DNA of 64,000 nt from Aquabacter cavernae. GTDB lineage: Bacteria; Pseudomonadota; Alphaproteobacteria; Rhizobiales; Xanthobacteraceae. Where the stretch lies: positions 186,001-250,000 of the forward strand of contig NZ_RWKV01000003.1 in assembly GCF_003993795.1 (NCBI RefSeq), written 5' to 3'. Shown piece after piece: positions 37,729-45,725 of this stretch; positions within the stretch are counted from its first letter, which is position 1; the number at the start of each line of letters is the position of its first letter. The notes below the pieces were generated by a model. It was not told the origin of the DNA. It worked only from the letters and a program-made list of their open reading frames with translations, and did not search any database. Made by a program: the position numbers and the translations under genes.

Positions 37729-38376
37729 TCACCCGAGCTTGGCCGCCCGCTTCAGCGTGGACGCCGCCTTGGCGAGGTCGCGGACCTTGCCGAAATCCCC
37801 CGCCCGGATGGCATCCGCAGGCACCACCCAGGAGCCGCCCACCGCCACCACATTGGGCAGCGCCAGATAGCTCTCCACATTGGCCGGGCCGATGCCGCCC
37901 GTGGGGCAGAAGCGGATCTGGGGCAGGGGGCCCGCGATGGATTTCAGGAAGGGCACGCCGCCCGCCGCCTCGGCGGGGAAGAATTTCAACACCTCGAAAC
38001 CCAGCGCCATGAGCGCCATGGCTTCGCTCACCGTGGCGCAGCCGGGCAGGACCGGCACCGGGGCCTTTGCCAGGGCCTGCGCGAAGGCGGGGGTGGTGCC
38101 CGGGCTCACCAGATAGGCGGCGCCGGCCTCAAGGGAGGCTTCCACATGGGCGCTCTCGGTGACCGTGCCCGCGCCCAGGATGGCGCCTTCCACCTCTGAC
38201 GCGATGGCGCGGATGGCTTCCAGCGCCACGGGCGTGCGCAGCGTGACCTCGATGAGCGGCAGCCCGCCCTCCACCAATGCGCGGGCGAGCGGCACCGCAT
38301 CTTCCAGCCGCTCGATGACGACGACGGGGATGACGGGTGCGTGCTTGAGCAGCGGGAAGGGACTGGGAAGGCTCAT
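37729..38376 (-). CDS. eda: KDPG aldolase Eda
   Basis: Eda cleaves 2-keto-3-deoxy-6-phosphogluconate into pyruvate and glyceraldehyde 3-phosphate, the last step of the Entner-Doudoroff pathway. The 215-residue class I aldolase has Glu43 in IEVTLRTP and the Schiff-base lysine Lys131 in [15 protein letters not shown], with the phosphate-binding RFCPTGGIG. The ATG at 38376 gives the normal length. It receives KDPG from KdgK or from 6-phosphogluconate dehydratase encoded elsewhere. Confidence 0.94.
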   Translation of the reverse strand: MSLPSPFPLLKHAPVIPVVVIERLEDAVPLARALVEGGLPLIEVTLRTPVALEAIRAIASEVEGAILGAGTVTESAHVEASLEAGAAYLVSPGTTPAFAQALAKAPVPVLPGCATVSEAMALMALGFEVLKFFPAEAAGGVPFLKSIAGPLPQIRFCPTGGIGPANVESYLALPNVVAVGGSWVVPADAIRAGDFGKVRDLAKAASTLKRAAKLG

Positions 38377-38497
38377 GGGGCGTCTCCACGGCACTGTTCT
38401 TTGGGACGGATCTTTCAAGCGCAGCAACCCGCGCGTGTCGAGCCCCCGGCGGGCGGATTCACGCCGCGAGCGTCGTTTCCTGTCTGGACAGGCATAC

Positions 38498-38512
38498 TGA
38501 TACTCTATATCA
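38498..38512. promoter_or_regulatory. Zur-box-like inverted repeat upstream of the zinc operon
   Basis: TGATACTCTATATCA is an inverted repeat (TGATA and TATCA, five-base centre) eight bases before the first gene of the zinc cluster. It matches the enterobacterial Zur core TGTTATANTATAACA at 11 of 14 defined positions. An equally AT-rich sigma-70 -10 region could explain it in part. Confidence 0.4.
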
Positions 38513-38520
38513 ATAATCCT

Positions 38521-38706
38521 ATGTCGAAGCCCCACACCCATCCTGCTTCCACGCCGGCCGCCGGGTCGTCGCAGGGGAAGAACCGCGTGCGGGGCGATTT
38601 CGATCCGGGCTTTTCCTTTCTGCGCAGTTCGCTCGCCTCCCGCCTTCTGGTGGTGGCCGTTTGTGCGGGCGTCCTCTGGGCGGCTGTCTTCGCGGTGATC
38701 GCGTGA
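38521..38706 (+). CDS. small membrane protein of the zinc-uptake operon
   Basis: This 61-residue protein has a His/Ser/Pro-rich polar N-terminus (MSKPHTHPASTPAAGSSQGK) and one C-terminal hydrophobic helix at about residues 43-60 (LLVVAVCAGVLWAAVFAVIA). Its stop overlaps the GTG start of the ATPase gene by four bases, so it is translationally coupled to the transporter. No clear ribosome-binding site precedes the ATG. Function is unknown; the position suggests an accessory or assembly role for the zinc transporter. Confidence 0.6.
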   Translation: MSKPHTHPASTPAAGSSQGKNRVRGDFDPGFSFLRSSLASRLLVVAVCAGVLWAAVFAVIA

Positions 38707-39455
38707 GCGCCGCGCCCGGTGATGCGCCGGCTCTGCGCTTCCGCAACCTGACCTTGGGTTATGAGCGGCATCCGGCCGTGCACCATCTCAGCGGCGAGGT
38801 GGAGACGGGCGCGCTGCTGGCCATTTGCGGACCCAACGGCGCGGGCAAGTCCACGCTCCTGCGCGGTATCATGGGTCAGCTCCGCCCGCTGGGCGGCTCC
38901 ATCGAGCGCGCCGGGGTCGATCCGCGCGACATTGCCTATCTGCCGCAGGGCGCGCAGGTGGATCGCTCCTTCCCCATCAGCGTCTATGACATGGTCTGCA
39001 TGGGGCTGTGGCGCAGCGCTGGCCTGTTCGGCGGCATCGGCCGCAAGGACCGGGAAAAGGTGCGTGCGGCGCTGGCCGCCGTGGGCCTGGAGGGGTTCGA
39101 GTGCCGTCCCATCGGCACCCTGTCGGGCGGGCAGATGCAGCGCACGCTGTTTGCGCGCCTTCTGCTGCAGGATGCCCGGCTGATCCTGCTGGACGAACCC
39201 TTCAACGCGCTGGACGCGAAGACCATCGCGGACCTGCTGGACCTGGTGCGCCGCTGGCATGGCGAGAGGCGCACCATCCTGGCCGTGCTGCACGATTTCG
39301 ATCTGGTGCGCGCCCATTTCCCGCAGACCCTGCTGCTCGCCCGCTCGCCCGTCGCCTGGGGCGCGACCGCCGAGACGCTGGCGCCCGACAATCTCCTCAA
39401 AGCCCGGCGCATGGGCGAAGCCTGGCACGACGACGCGCCGGCCTGCGCCGCCTGA
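38703..39455 (+). CDS. znuC: zinc/manganese-type ABC transporter ATPase (ZnuC/AztA-like)
   Basis: This 250-residue ATPase energises a cluster-9 metal importer. Walker A is CGPNGAGKSTLLRGI, the Q-loop is YLPQGAQVDRSFPISV, the signature is LSGGQMQRTLFARLL, and Walker B is LILLDEPFNALD, with the switch VLHDFDL. The start is a GTG overlapping the stop of the small membrane protein. It is followed by the permease and the zinc-binding receptor in the same orientation. Confidence 0.88.
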   Translation: MSAAPGDAPALRFRNLTLGYERHPAVHHLSGEVETGALLAICGPNGAGKSTLLRGIMGQLRPLGGSIERAGVDPRDIAYLPQGAQVDRSFPISVYDMVCMGLWRSAGLFGGIGRKDREKVRAALAAVGLEGFECRPIGTLSGGQMQRTLFARLLLQDARLILLDEPFNALDAKTIADLLDLVRRWHGERRTILAVLHDFDLVRAHFPQTLLLARSPVAWGATAETLAPDNLLKARRMGEAWHDDAPACAA

Positions 39456-39502
39456 GGCCCCCATCCCGCTCAGGCGGGATGCCCGCAGTTTCTGGAAGCC
39501 GC

Positions 39503-40372
39503 ATGTTCACCGATATCTTCATCGCGCCCTTCGTCGAGTTCGAGTTCATGCAGCGCGCGCTGGTGGGCGTGTTTGCCCTTGCCTTGGGGGCGGGGCCGGT
39601 GGGCGCCTTCCTCATGCTGCGCCGCATGAGCCTGACGGGCGATGCCATGGCCCATGCCATCCTGCCCGGCGCGGCCATCGGCTTCCTGGTTTCGGGCCTC
39701 GATCTGTTCGCGCTGACCATTGGCGGGCTCGCGGCCGGGCTGCTGGTGGCGGTGGGCGCGGGCGTGGTGGCACGCGCGACCGAACTGAAGGAGGACGCCT
39801 CGCTGGCGGCCTTCTATCTCATCTCCCTGGCGCTGGGCGTGCTCATCCTCTCGCTCAAGGGGTCGAACGTGGACCTGCTCCACGTCCTGTTCGGCACCGT
39901 GCTCGGCCTCGATGATCCCACGCTGCTGCTGGTGGCGGGCATCGCCACCTTGACGCTCGTGACCCTGGCGGTGATCTGGCGGCCTCTGGTGCTGGAATGC
40001 GTGGACCCCGCCTTCCTCTCCTCGGTGAGCCGGGCGGGTGCGCTGGCGCACATCGCCTTCCTGGCCATGGTGGTGCTCAACCTCGTGGGCGGCTTCCACG
40101 CGCTGGGCACCTTGCTGTCGGTGGGCCTCATGATGCTGCCTGCCGCCACCGCCCGCTTCTGGGTGCGGGACCTGACGGCCCTGGTGGTGTGCGCCACGGC
40201 CATCGCCTTCGTCTCCGGCGTGGTGGGGCTGCTGGTCTCCTACCATCTGGGCGCCCCGTCCGGCCCGGCCATCATCCTGGTGGCGGGCGTCGCCTATCTC
40301 TTTTCCGTGGTTCTCGGTCCGGCGGGGGGCATCCTCGCCCGCCGCTGGCCGCGCCGTCATCTCGAAGCCTGA
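39503..40372 (+). CDS. znuB: zinc/manganese-type ABC transporter permease (ZnuB/AztB-like)
   Basis: This 289-residue ABC-3-family permease has about eight transmembrane helices. The coupling region includes RRMSLTGDAMAHAILPGAAI, the family hallmark, and ALGTLLSVGLMMLPAATARF is also typical. It forms the membrane channel for the adjacent ATPase and receptor. It starts 47 bases after the ATPase gene. Confidence 0.88.
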   Translation: MFTDIFIAPFVEFEFMQRALVGVFALALGAGPVGAFLMLRRMSLTGDAMAHAILPGAAIGFLVSGLDLFALTIGGLAAGLLVAVGAGVVARATELKEDASLAAFYLISLALGVLILSLKGSNVDLLHVLFGTVLGLDDPTLLLVAGIATLTLVTLAVIWRPLVLECVDPAFLSSVSRAGALAHIAFLAMVVLNLVGGFHALGTLLSVGLMMLPAATARFWVRDLTALVVCATAIAFVSGVVGLLVSYHLGAPSGPAIILVAGVAYLFSVVLGPAGGILARRWPRRHLEA

Positions 40373-40390
40373 CACAGAAGAGGTGCGTCC

Positions 40391-41347
40391 ATGATCGCCC
40401 GCCGCCTGTTCCTCGCCGCCACCCTGTCGCTGGCCGCCGCCCCGGTCCTCGCCCAAGGCGCGGCCGCTCCCGCCGAGAAGCTGCCCGTGGTGGCGAGCTT
40501 CTCCATCCTCGGGGATTTCGTGAAGAATGTGGGCGGCGACCGCATCGCGCTCACCACCATCGTCGGCCCCAACGGCGACAGCCACGTCTACCAGCCCACC
40601 CCTGCGGACGCGAAGAAGATCGCGGCGGCCAAGCTGGTGTTCGTGAACGGCCTCGGCTTCGAGGGCTGGATGGATCGCCTCATCAAGGCGTCCGGCTCCA
40701 AGGCCACGGTGATCGTGGCCACCAAGGGCATCGCCCCGCGCGAGCGCACGGCCTCCGAGCCCCAGGAAGAGGACGACCACGGCCATAAGGGCGGCAAGGG
40801 CCATGCCCACGACCACGGCCCCATCGACCCCCATGCCTGGCAGTCCATCGCCAATGCCAAGGTCTATGTGGCCAATATCCGCAATGCCCTGATCGCCGCC
40901 GACCCCGCGGGCAAGGCGGACTATGAGGCGAATGCGACCGCCTATCTCTCCAAGCTGGACGCGCTGGAAGCGGACGTGAAGGCGAAGATCGCCGGCATTC
41001 CGGCGGACCGGCGCATCATCATCACCTCGCATGACGCCTTCGGCTATCTGGGCGATGCCTATGGCGTGAAGCTGCTGGCGCCGGAAGGCGTCTCCACGGA
41101 GACCGAGGCGTCGGCGAAGGATGTCGGGCGCATCATCCGCCAGATCAAGGCGCAGAAGGTGCCCGCCGTGTTCCTGGAGAATGTCACCAACCCCAAGCTG
41201 GTGGACCGCATCGCCAAGGAGAGCGGCGCCAAGGTGGGCGGCACGCTCTATTCCGACGCCTTGTCCGATGACAAAGGCCCGGCGGCTACCTACATCGACA
41301 TGATGCAGAGCAATGTGCGGGAGCTGTCCAGCGCCCTCACGAGCTGA
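40391..41347 (+). CDS. znuA: periplasmic zinc-binding receptor (ZnuA/AztC-like)
   Basis: This 318-residue receptor starts with an RRLFLAA stretch in its signal peptide, which may be Tat-dependent. Metal ligands expected of cluster-9 receptors are present: His65 (DSHVYQP), His148 (DPHAWQS) and the later SHDAFGYL. A histidine-rich loop at about residues 130-142 ([13 protein letters not shown]) strongly favours zinc over manganese. It is 18 bases after the permease gene. The order ATPase-permease-receptor matches the aztABC arrangement described in Paracoccus, but no aztD is seen. Confidence 0.9.
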   Translation: MIARRLFLAATLSLAAAPVLAQGAAAPAEKLPVVASFSILGDFVKNVGGDRIALTTIVGPNGDSHVYQPTPADAKKIAAAKLVFVNGLGFEGWMDRLIKASGSKATVIVATKGIAPRERTASEPQEEDDHGHKGGKGHAHDHGPIDPHAWQSIANAKVYVANIRNALIAADPAGKADYEANATAYLSKLDALEADVKAKIAGIPADRRIIITSHDAFGYLGDAYGVKLLAPEGVSTETEASAKDVGRIIRQIKAQKVPAVFLENVTNPKLVDRIAKESGAKVGGTLYSDALSDDKGPAATYIDMMQSNVRELSSALTS

Positions 41348-41423
41348 GTTCTCTCCGATCGGGGAGATATCTGCCCGAGATTTGTCTTCACGGCTCCCGC
41401 GCGGGCCGTCCCTGGAGTGCCCC

Positions 41424-42476
41424 ATGTCTGAGACCCAGAAGATTCCCGTCACCGTGCTGACCGGCTATCTCGGCGCCGGCAAGACCACGCTGCTCAACCG
41501 CATTCTCTCCGAGCCGCACGGCAAGAAATACGCCGTCATCGTCAACGAGTTCGGCGAGATCGGCATCGACAACGACCTCGTGGTGGGCGCCGACGAGGAA
41601 GTGTTCGAGATGAACAATGGCTGCGTGTGCTGCACGGTGCGCGGCGACCTCATCCGCATCATCGACGGGCTGATGCGTCGCAAGGGGGCCTTCGACGGCA
41701 TCATCGTGGAGACCACGGGCCTCGCCGACCCCGCGCCGGTGGCGCAGACCTTCTTCGTGGACGAGGAGATGGGCGCGCGCACGAAGCTCGACGCCGTGGT
41801 GACGGTGGCCGATGCCAAATGGCTGAGCGACCGCCTGAAGGATGCGCCCGAGGCCAAGAACCAGATCGCCTTCGCGGACGTGATCCTGCTCAACAAGCTG
41901 GATCTGGTGAGCCCGGAGGAACTGGCCGAGGTGGAGGGCCGCATCCGCGCCATCAACCCCTATGCCAAGCTCTACCGGACGCAGAAGTCGCAGATCGAGA
42001 TCGACAAGGTGCTGAACCAGGGCGCGTTCGACCTCGACCGCATCCTGGCCATCGAGCCCGCCTTCCTGGAAGACGAGGGCCATCACCATCATCACCACGA
42101 CCATGATCACGGCCCCGATTGCGGCTGCGACCATGACCACGGCCACCACGACCATGGCGGGCTGAAGCATTATCACGACGAGGAAATGCAGTCGGTCTCG
42201 TTCGCCACCGACACGCCGGTGGACCCCGACAAGTTCTTCCCCTGGGTGCAGAATCTGGTGGCCGTGGAAGGCCCCAACATCCTGCGCTCCAAGGGCATCC
42301 TCGCCTTCAAGGACGATCCGGACCGCTTCGTCTTCCAGGGCGTGCACATGATCCTGGACGGCGACCACCAGCGCCCCTGGCGGGACGACGAGAAGCGGCA
42401 GAGCCGCATCGTCTTCATCGGCCGCCATCTGGACGTGAAGGCGCTGGAAGAGGGCTTCCTCTCCTGCGCGGCCTGA
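41424..42476 (+). CDS. COG0523 (CobW/ZigA-type) zinc GTPase
   Basis: This 350-residue G3E-family GTPase has the P-loop GYLGAGKTT, the metal motif GCVCC (Cys67, Cys69, Cys70), the DxxG-like ETTGLADP and LLNKLDL for guanine. A His/Asp-rich insertion, [11 protein letters not shown] at about 215-225 and more beyond, should bind several zinc ions. COG0523 proteins in zinc-uptake clusters act as zinc metallochaperones under starvation; that role is inferred from its place 76 bases after znuA. Cobalamin synthesis is unlikely, as no cob genes are nearby. Confidence 0.9.
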   Translation: MSETQKIPVTVLTGYLGAGKTTLLNRILSEPHGKKYAVIVNEFGEIGIDNDLVVGADEEVFEMNNGCVCCTVRGDLIRIIDGLMRRKGAFDGIIVETTGLADPAPVAQTFFVDEEMGARTKLDAVVTVADAKWLSDRLKDAPEAKNQIAFADVILLNKLDLVSPEELAEVEGRIRAINPYAKLYRTQKSQIEIDKVLNQGAFDLDRILAIEPAFLEDEGHHHHHHDHDHGPDCGCDHDHGHHDHGGLKHYHDEEMQSVSFATDTPVDPDKFFPWVQNLVAVEGPNILRSKGILAFKDDPDRFVFQGVHMILDGDHQRPWRDDEKRQSRIVFIGRHLDVKALEEGFLSCAA

Positions 42477-42530
42477 CGCGACGGCCCGCGGGGTGAAGCC
42501 GCGGGCCTTGCAATCCGGCGTATGCGGCGT

Positions 42531-43238
42531 TCAGCGCCGCTCGCCGGAGGGCAGGTAGGGCGCCAGAGCGTGGGCGAGCTTGGCGGGGGTGAGCGACTGG
42601 AGCCACACTTTGCCCGGTCCGGTGAGCTGGGCGAGAAACAGCCCGTCACCGCCGAACAGGATGTTCTTGATGCCGCGCATCATGGTGATGTCGAAGGAAA
42701 CGCTTTCCTCGAACATGCCCACATGGCCGGGATTGACCAGCAGCGTCTGGCCCGGCGCGAGCGTGTAGGAGACGATCTCCCCGCCCAGTTCCACGAAAGC
42801 CGCGCCCTGCCCGGCGAGGCGCTGGAGCACGAAGCCCTCGCCGCCGAACACCCCCGCGCCGAGCCTTTGCTGGAAGCCGATGGACAATTCGATGCCGTGG
42901 GCGCCCGCCAGGAAGCCGCTGCGCTGGACCATGTAGCCGCGCCCCGGCGTCACATGCACCTCCACGATATTGCCCGGCACCGTGGCCGCGAACGCCACCA
43001 GGGCTTCCCCACCCTCGGCGGTGAATTCGGTCAAGAACAGTCCGCCGCCGGACACCGCGCGGCCGATGGCGCCGAAGAAACCGCCGGCGCCCGCGGTGGC
43101 CATGGTGGTGTTCAGCGCGACGTTGGAGGTCATCCAGGACAGGCGGTCCGGTTCCGCGATCATGGTCTCGCCGGCGGCGAGCGTGACCTGGAGGACGGGG
43201 AGCGTGGAGCCAGTGATTTCGGTACGCATGATCGCCAT
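42531..43238 (-). CDS. AIM24-family (TIGR00266) protein
   Basis: This 235-residue beta-rich protein matches the AIM24/TIGR00266 family: LSWMTSNVALNTT, GGGLFLTEFTAEGGEA, GFLAGAHGIELSIGF and the C-terminal MMRGIKNILFGGDGLFLAQL. Bacterial members have no firmly established function; mitochondrial AIM24 affects inner-membrane architecture. There is no signal peptide. It is divergent from the pepsin-like gene, with only 35 bases between the starts. Confidence 0.85.
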   Translation of the reverse strand: MAIMRTEITGSTLPVLQVTLAAGETMIAEPDRLSWMTSNVALNTTMATAGAGGFFGAIGRAVSGGGLFLTEFTAEGGEALVAFAATVPGNIVEVHVTPGRGYMVQRSGFLAGAHGIELSIGFQQRLGAGVFGGEGFVLQRLAGQGAAFVELGGEIVSYTLAPGQTLLVNPGHVGMFEESVSFDITMMRGIKNILFGGDGLFLAQLTGPGKVWLQSLTPAKLAHALAPYLPSGERR

Positions 43239-43273
43239 GATGTAGGAGCAAGGAAAGCGAGCTTGGGGGGAAC

Positions 43274-44467
43274 ATGCTTCGGGAGCAATCCCCCATGCGG
43301 GCCGGATTGCGAGACCTGACGATGCTGTTCCCCACCAGACTGACCGCCGCGCTGCTGATGGCGGCTCTTACGATTGCCCCGGCCGCTGCCGAAACACCTG
43401 CCGCCACTCCGTCTGCGGCGCCTGCCGCTGCCGCTCCCGATGTGAAGGCGGGTGGGGCTGCGGTGTTCCTCACCTTCCTCAACGCCCCTCTGAAGGGCGA
43501 TCCCATTCGCCATTCGCCCCGCCTCGGCCTCACCATCAATGGCGGGCGCACCGTGCGGGCGGTGATGGATACCGGCTCCACCGGCATCGTGGTGGCGGCG
43601 CGCCTCATTCCCGATATGGACAAGCTCCCCGTGATCGGGAAAGGGGAGCAGACCTATTCCTCGTCCGGCCGCATCATGCGCGGCAAATGGGTGCGCGTGC
43701 CGGTGACCATCGGCGGCACCAATGGCGGCGAGGTGACCACCCAGCCCATGCCGGTCCTCGCCGTGGAGCGGGTGGACTGCACGCCTGCCGCGCGCCGCTG
43801 CAAGCCGGTGATCGCGCCCACCAACATCGCCATGATCGGCGTGGGCTTCGCCCGCCAGGGATCGGGCGCGGGGGCGGAGATCCCCCAGGCGGGGGATCCG
43901 GCGCTGCAGAAGGGTGCGCGGGCGCGCAATCCCTTCCTCAATATCGCGAGCACGGGCCAGCCCGGCACGACCGGCACCGTGCGCCCGGCCTATCTGGTCA
44001 CGCGGCGCGGCGTGTGGCTGGGCCTCACGCCGGATCTGCTGGACGGCTTCCGCTTCGTGAAGTTGGAGAAGAATGCCGCCACGGGTGACTGGAGTGCGCT
44101 GCCCGTCTGCATGAGCCTGGACGGGCGCACGCCCCCGGCCTGTGGCACCGCCCTCATCGATACCGGTGTGACCGTCATGTATCTCACCCTGCCGCCCGCT
44201 CAGTTGGCGGACCGCACGCAAAAGGCGGCCAAGGGCCAGACGCTGGTGCCGGGCGCGGAGCTGAAGATGAGCTTCGGAGCGCCCGGCACGCCCCTGGGCT
44301 ATGGCTTCCAGGTGGGCGACAAGACGAATCCTGCGGCGCCGGAAGGGGTCACCCTCGTCAATCGGACGAACCGGGTGTTCGTGAACACCAGCGTCCGGCT
44401 CCTGAACGCCTTCGACTATCTCTATGACGCGCAGGAGGGGTTCGTCGGCCTGCGTCCGCGTCAGTGA
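43274..44467 (+). CDS. exported bilobal pepsin-like aspartic-protease-fold protein
   Basis: This 397-residue protein has a signal peptide (LLMAALTIAPAAAET) and an Ala/Pro linker. It then shows two Asp-Thr-Gly sites: VMDTGSTGIVV (Asp99) and LIDTGVTVMYL (Asp296), about 197 residues apart. Spacing and flanking strands are as in two-lobed pepsin-type proteases rather than the single-lobed retropepsin type more usual in bacteria. The second site reads DTGV instead of DTGS/T, so activity may be altered. Cys169/Cys176 and Cys279/Cys290 could form disulfides. The start at 43274 follows a G-rich ribosome-binding site; starts at 43298 or 43322 are possible. The substrate is unknown. Confidence 0.65.
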   Translation: MLREQSPMRAGLRDLTMLFPTRLTAALLMAALTIAPAAAETPAATPSAAPAAAAPDVKAGGAAVFLTFLNAPLKGDPIRHSPRLGLTINGGRTVRAVMDTGSTGIVVAARLIPDMDKLPVIGKGEQTYSSSGRIMRGKWVRVPVTIGGTNGGEVTTQPMPVLAVERVDCTPAARRCKPVIAPTNIAMIGVGFARQGSGAGAEIPQAGDPALQKGARARNPFLNIASTGQPGTTGTVRPAYLVTRRGVWLGLTPDLLDGFRFVKLEKNAATGDWSALPVCMSLDGRTPPACGTALIDTGVTVMYLTLPPAQLADRTQKAAKGQTLVPGAELKMSFGAPGTPLGYGFQVGDKTNPAAPEGVTLVNRTNRVFVNTSVRLLNAFDYLYDAQEGFVGLRPRQ

Positions 44468-44853
44468 GCCCCGGCGCGGCTGTCGAAATGGTCCTGCGCG
44501 GCCCCGATCTCCCCCATATGCGTCGCCGCCCAGAGCGCCAGCGGAGCGAGGGTGGCGGCCAGGGAGATGCCGAGCGGCGTGAGCGCATATTCCACCGTCA
44601 CGGGCACGGTGGGATAGGCGGTGCGCGTCACGAGCCCATCCCGCTCCAGGCTTTTCAGGGTCTGGGACAGCACCTTCTGGGAGATGCCGCCCACCTCCCG
44701 CCGCAGCGCGTTGAAGCGCACCGGCTCGCGCGCGATGACGGTGAGCAGCAGCACGGTCCATTTGTCCGCGATGCGGTCCAGCAGCAGGCGGGTGGGGCAG
44801 CGGGGGTTGAACGGGTCCGGGGTGAGGTCGGCAGGGGCGATGACAAGGTTCAT
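44461..44853 (-). CDS. HxlR-family transcriptional regulator
   Basis: This 130-residue winged-helix regulator has the HxlR signature: a conserved N-terminal cysteine in PRCPTRLLLDRIADKWT, followed by FNALRREVGGISQKVLSQTL and LERDGLVTRTAYPTVPVTVE. HxlR proteins respond to electrophiles or redox signals, often through that cysteine. It is divergent from an NAD(P)-binding oxidoreductase gene, its likely target. Its 3' end overlaps the convergent pepsin-like gene by seven bases. Confidence 0.9.
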   Translation of the reverse strand: MNLVIAPADLTPDPFNPRCPTRLLLDRIADKWTVLLLTVIAREPVRFNALRREVGGISQKVLSQTLKSLERDGLVTRTAYPTVPVTVEYALTPLGISLAATLAPLALWAATHMGEIGAAQDHFDSRAGAH

Positions 44854-44943
44854 GGGTCTCTCCCGCGCGGGCGGCCGGAGCCGGTTTACTGAGCCGGTTT
44901 CCTGCGCGAAACCAGATGAGGTGAAGGTGCCTTCTTACGTGTA

Positions 44944-44961
44944 GCTATCAGAATGGCTATC
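44944..44961. promoter_or_regulatory. direct repeat between hxlR and its target, candidate operator
   Basis: GCTATC occurs at 44944-44949 and again at 44956-44961, a 12-base period, in the 142-base gap between the divergent HxlR and NAD(P)-binding genes. The region is less GC-rich than its surroundings. Confidence 0.35.
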
Positions 44962-44995
44962 TGGTTTCCATCAGAAACCTGTCAGGAGACATCTC

Positions 44996-45607
44996 ATGAA
45001 AATCGCCCTCATCGGCGCCTCCGGCGCGGCCGGCTCGCGCATCCTGAAAGAACTGTCCGATCGCGGCCACTCGGTCACGGCCATTGCCCGCGATCCCCAG
45101 CGCATCGCGGTCCTGCCGGGCGTTACGCCCGTGGCAGGCGATGCCCTGAAGCCGGACACGCTGGCGCCGCTCCTGGCGGGGCATGACGCGGTCATCAGCT
45201 CCATCCATTTCCTCGCCAGCGATGCCGAGGCGCTGATTTCCGCTGTGAAGACGGCGGGCGTGGCGCGCTATCTGGTGGTGGGCGGCGCGGGCAGCCTGGA
45301 GGTGGCGCCGGGTGGCGCGCTCTATGATGCGCCGGACTTTCCCGCGATCTATCTGAACGAAGCCAAGGCGGGCGGCGCCTTCCTCAAGCGCCTGAAGGCC
45401 GAGCCGGCACTGGACTGGACCTTCCTGTCTCCCTCAGCCGAATTCGTGCCGGGCGAGCGCACGGGCCGCTTCCGCCTCGGACAGGACGGGCTGCTCGTCT
45501 CCGACAGCGGGCGCAGCTTCATCAGCTTCGAGGATTTCGCGGTGGCGCTGGCCGACGAAATCGAGACCCCGAAGCATCGGCGGGCACGGTTCACCGTCGG
45601 CTACTGA
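44996..45607 (+). CDS. NAD(P)-binding SDR-like (NmrA-type) oxidoreductase
   Basis: This 203-residue atypical short-chain-dehydrogenase-fold protein has the Rossmann loop IGASGAAGSRILKELSDRG and the segment YLVVGGAGSLEVAPGGALYD, followed by LDWTFLSPSAEFVPGERTG. It resembles NAD(P)H-binding NmrA/flavin-reductase-like proteins often controlled by HxlR regulators. The catalytic substrate is unknown. A GGAG ribosome-binding site precedes the ATG. Confidence 0.82.
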   Translation: MKIALIGASGAAGSRILKELSDRGHSVTAIARDPQRIAVLPGVTPVAGDALKPDTLAPLLAGHDAVISSIHFLASDAEALISAVKTAGVARYLVVGGAGSLEVAPGGALYDAPDFPAIYLNEAKAGGAFLKRLKAEPALDWTFLSPSAEFVPGERTGRFRLGQDGLLVSDSGRSFISFEDFAVALADEIETPKHRRARFTVGY

Positions 45608-45676
45608 TCCGCCCCGACCGCACGGATCCGGATCGCCTCTGGCGCGCACGAAAGCGCCGGAGCGATCCGTTTCCCT

Positions 45677-45703
45677 GCCTTTGCGTGGTGTGCGCGCAAA
45701 GGC
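45677..45703. terminator. hairpin between convergent genes
   Basis: GCCTTTGCG (45677-45685) and CGCAAAGGC (45695-45703) form a 9-bp perfect stem between the stops of the NAD(P)-binding gene and the tandem CMD gene. There is no T tract, so it is a weak terminator candidate. Confidence 0.35.
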
Positions 45704-45725
45704 TTCTGGAATGCCCGGCCCCGGC

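Noticed and set aside
41424-42476. CobW cobalamin-biosynthesis assignment for the COG0523 GTPase
   Set aside because: There are no cobalamin genes nearby; the His-rich insertion and the zinc-transporter neighbourhood favour a zinc role.
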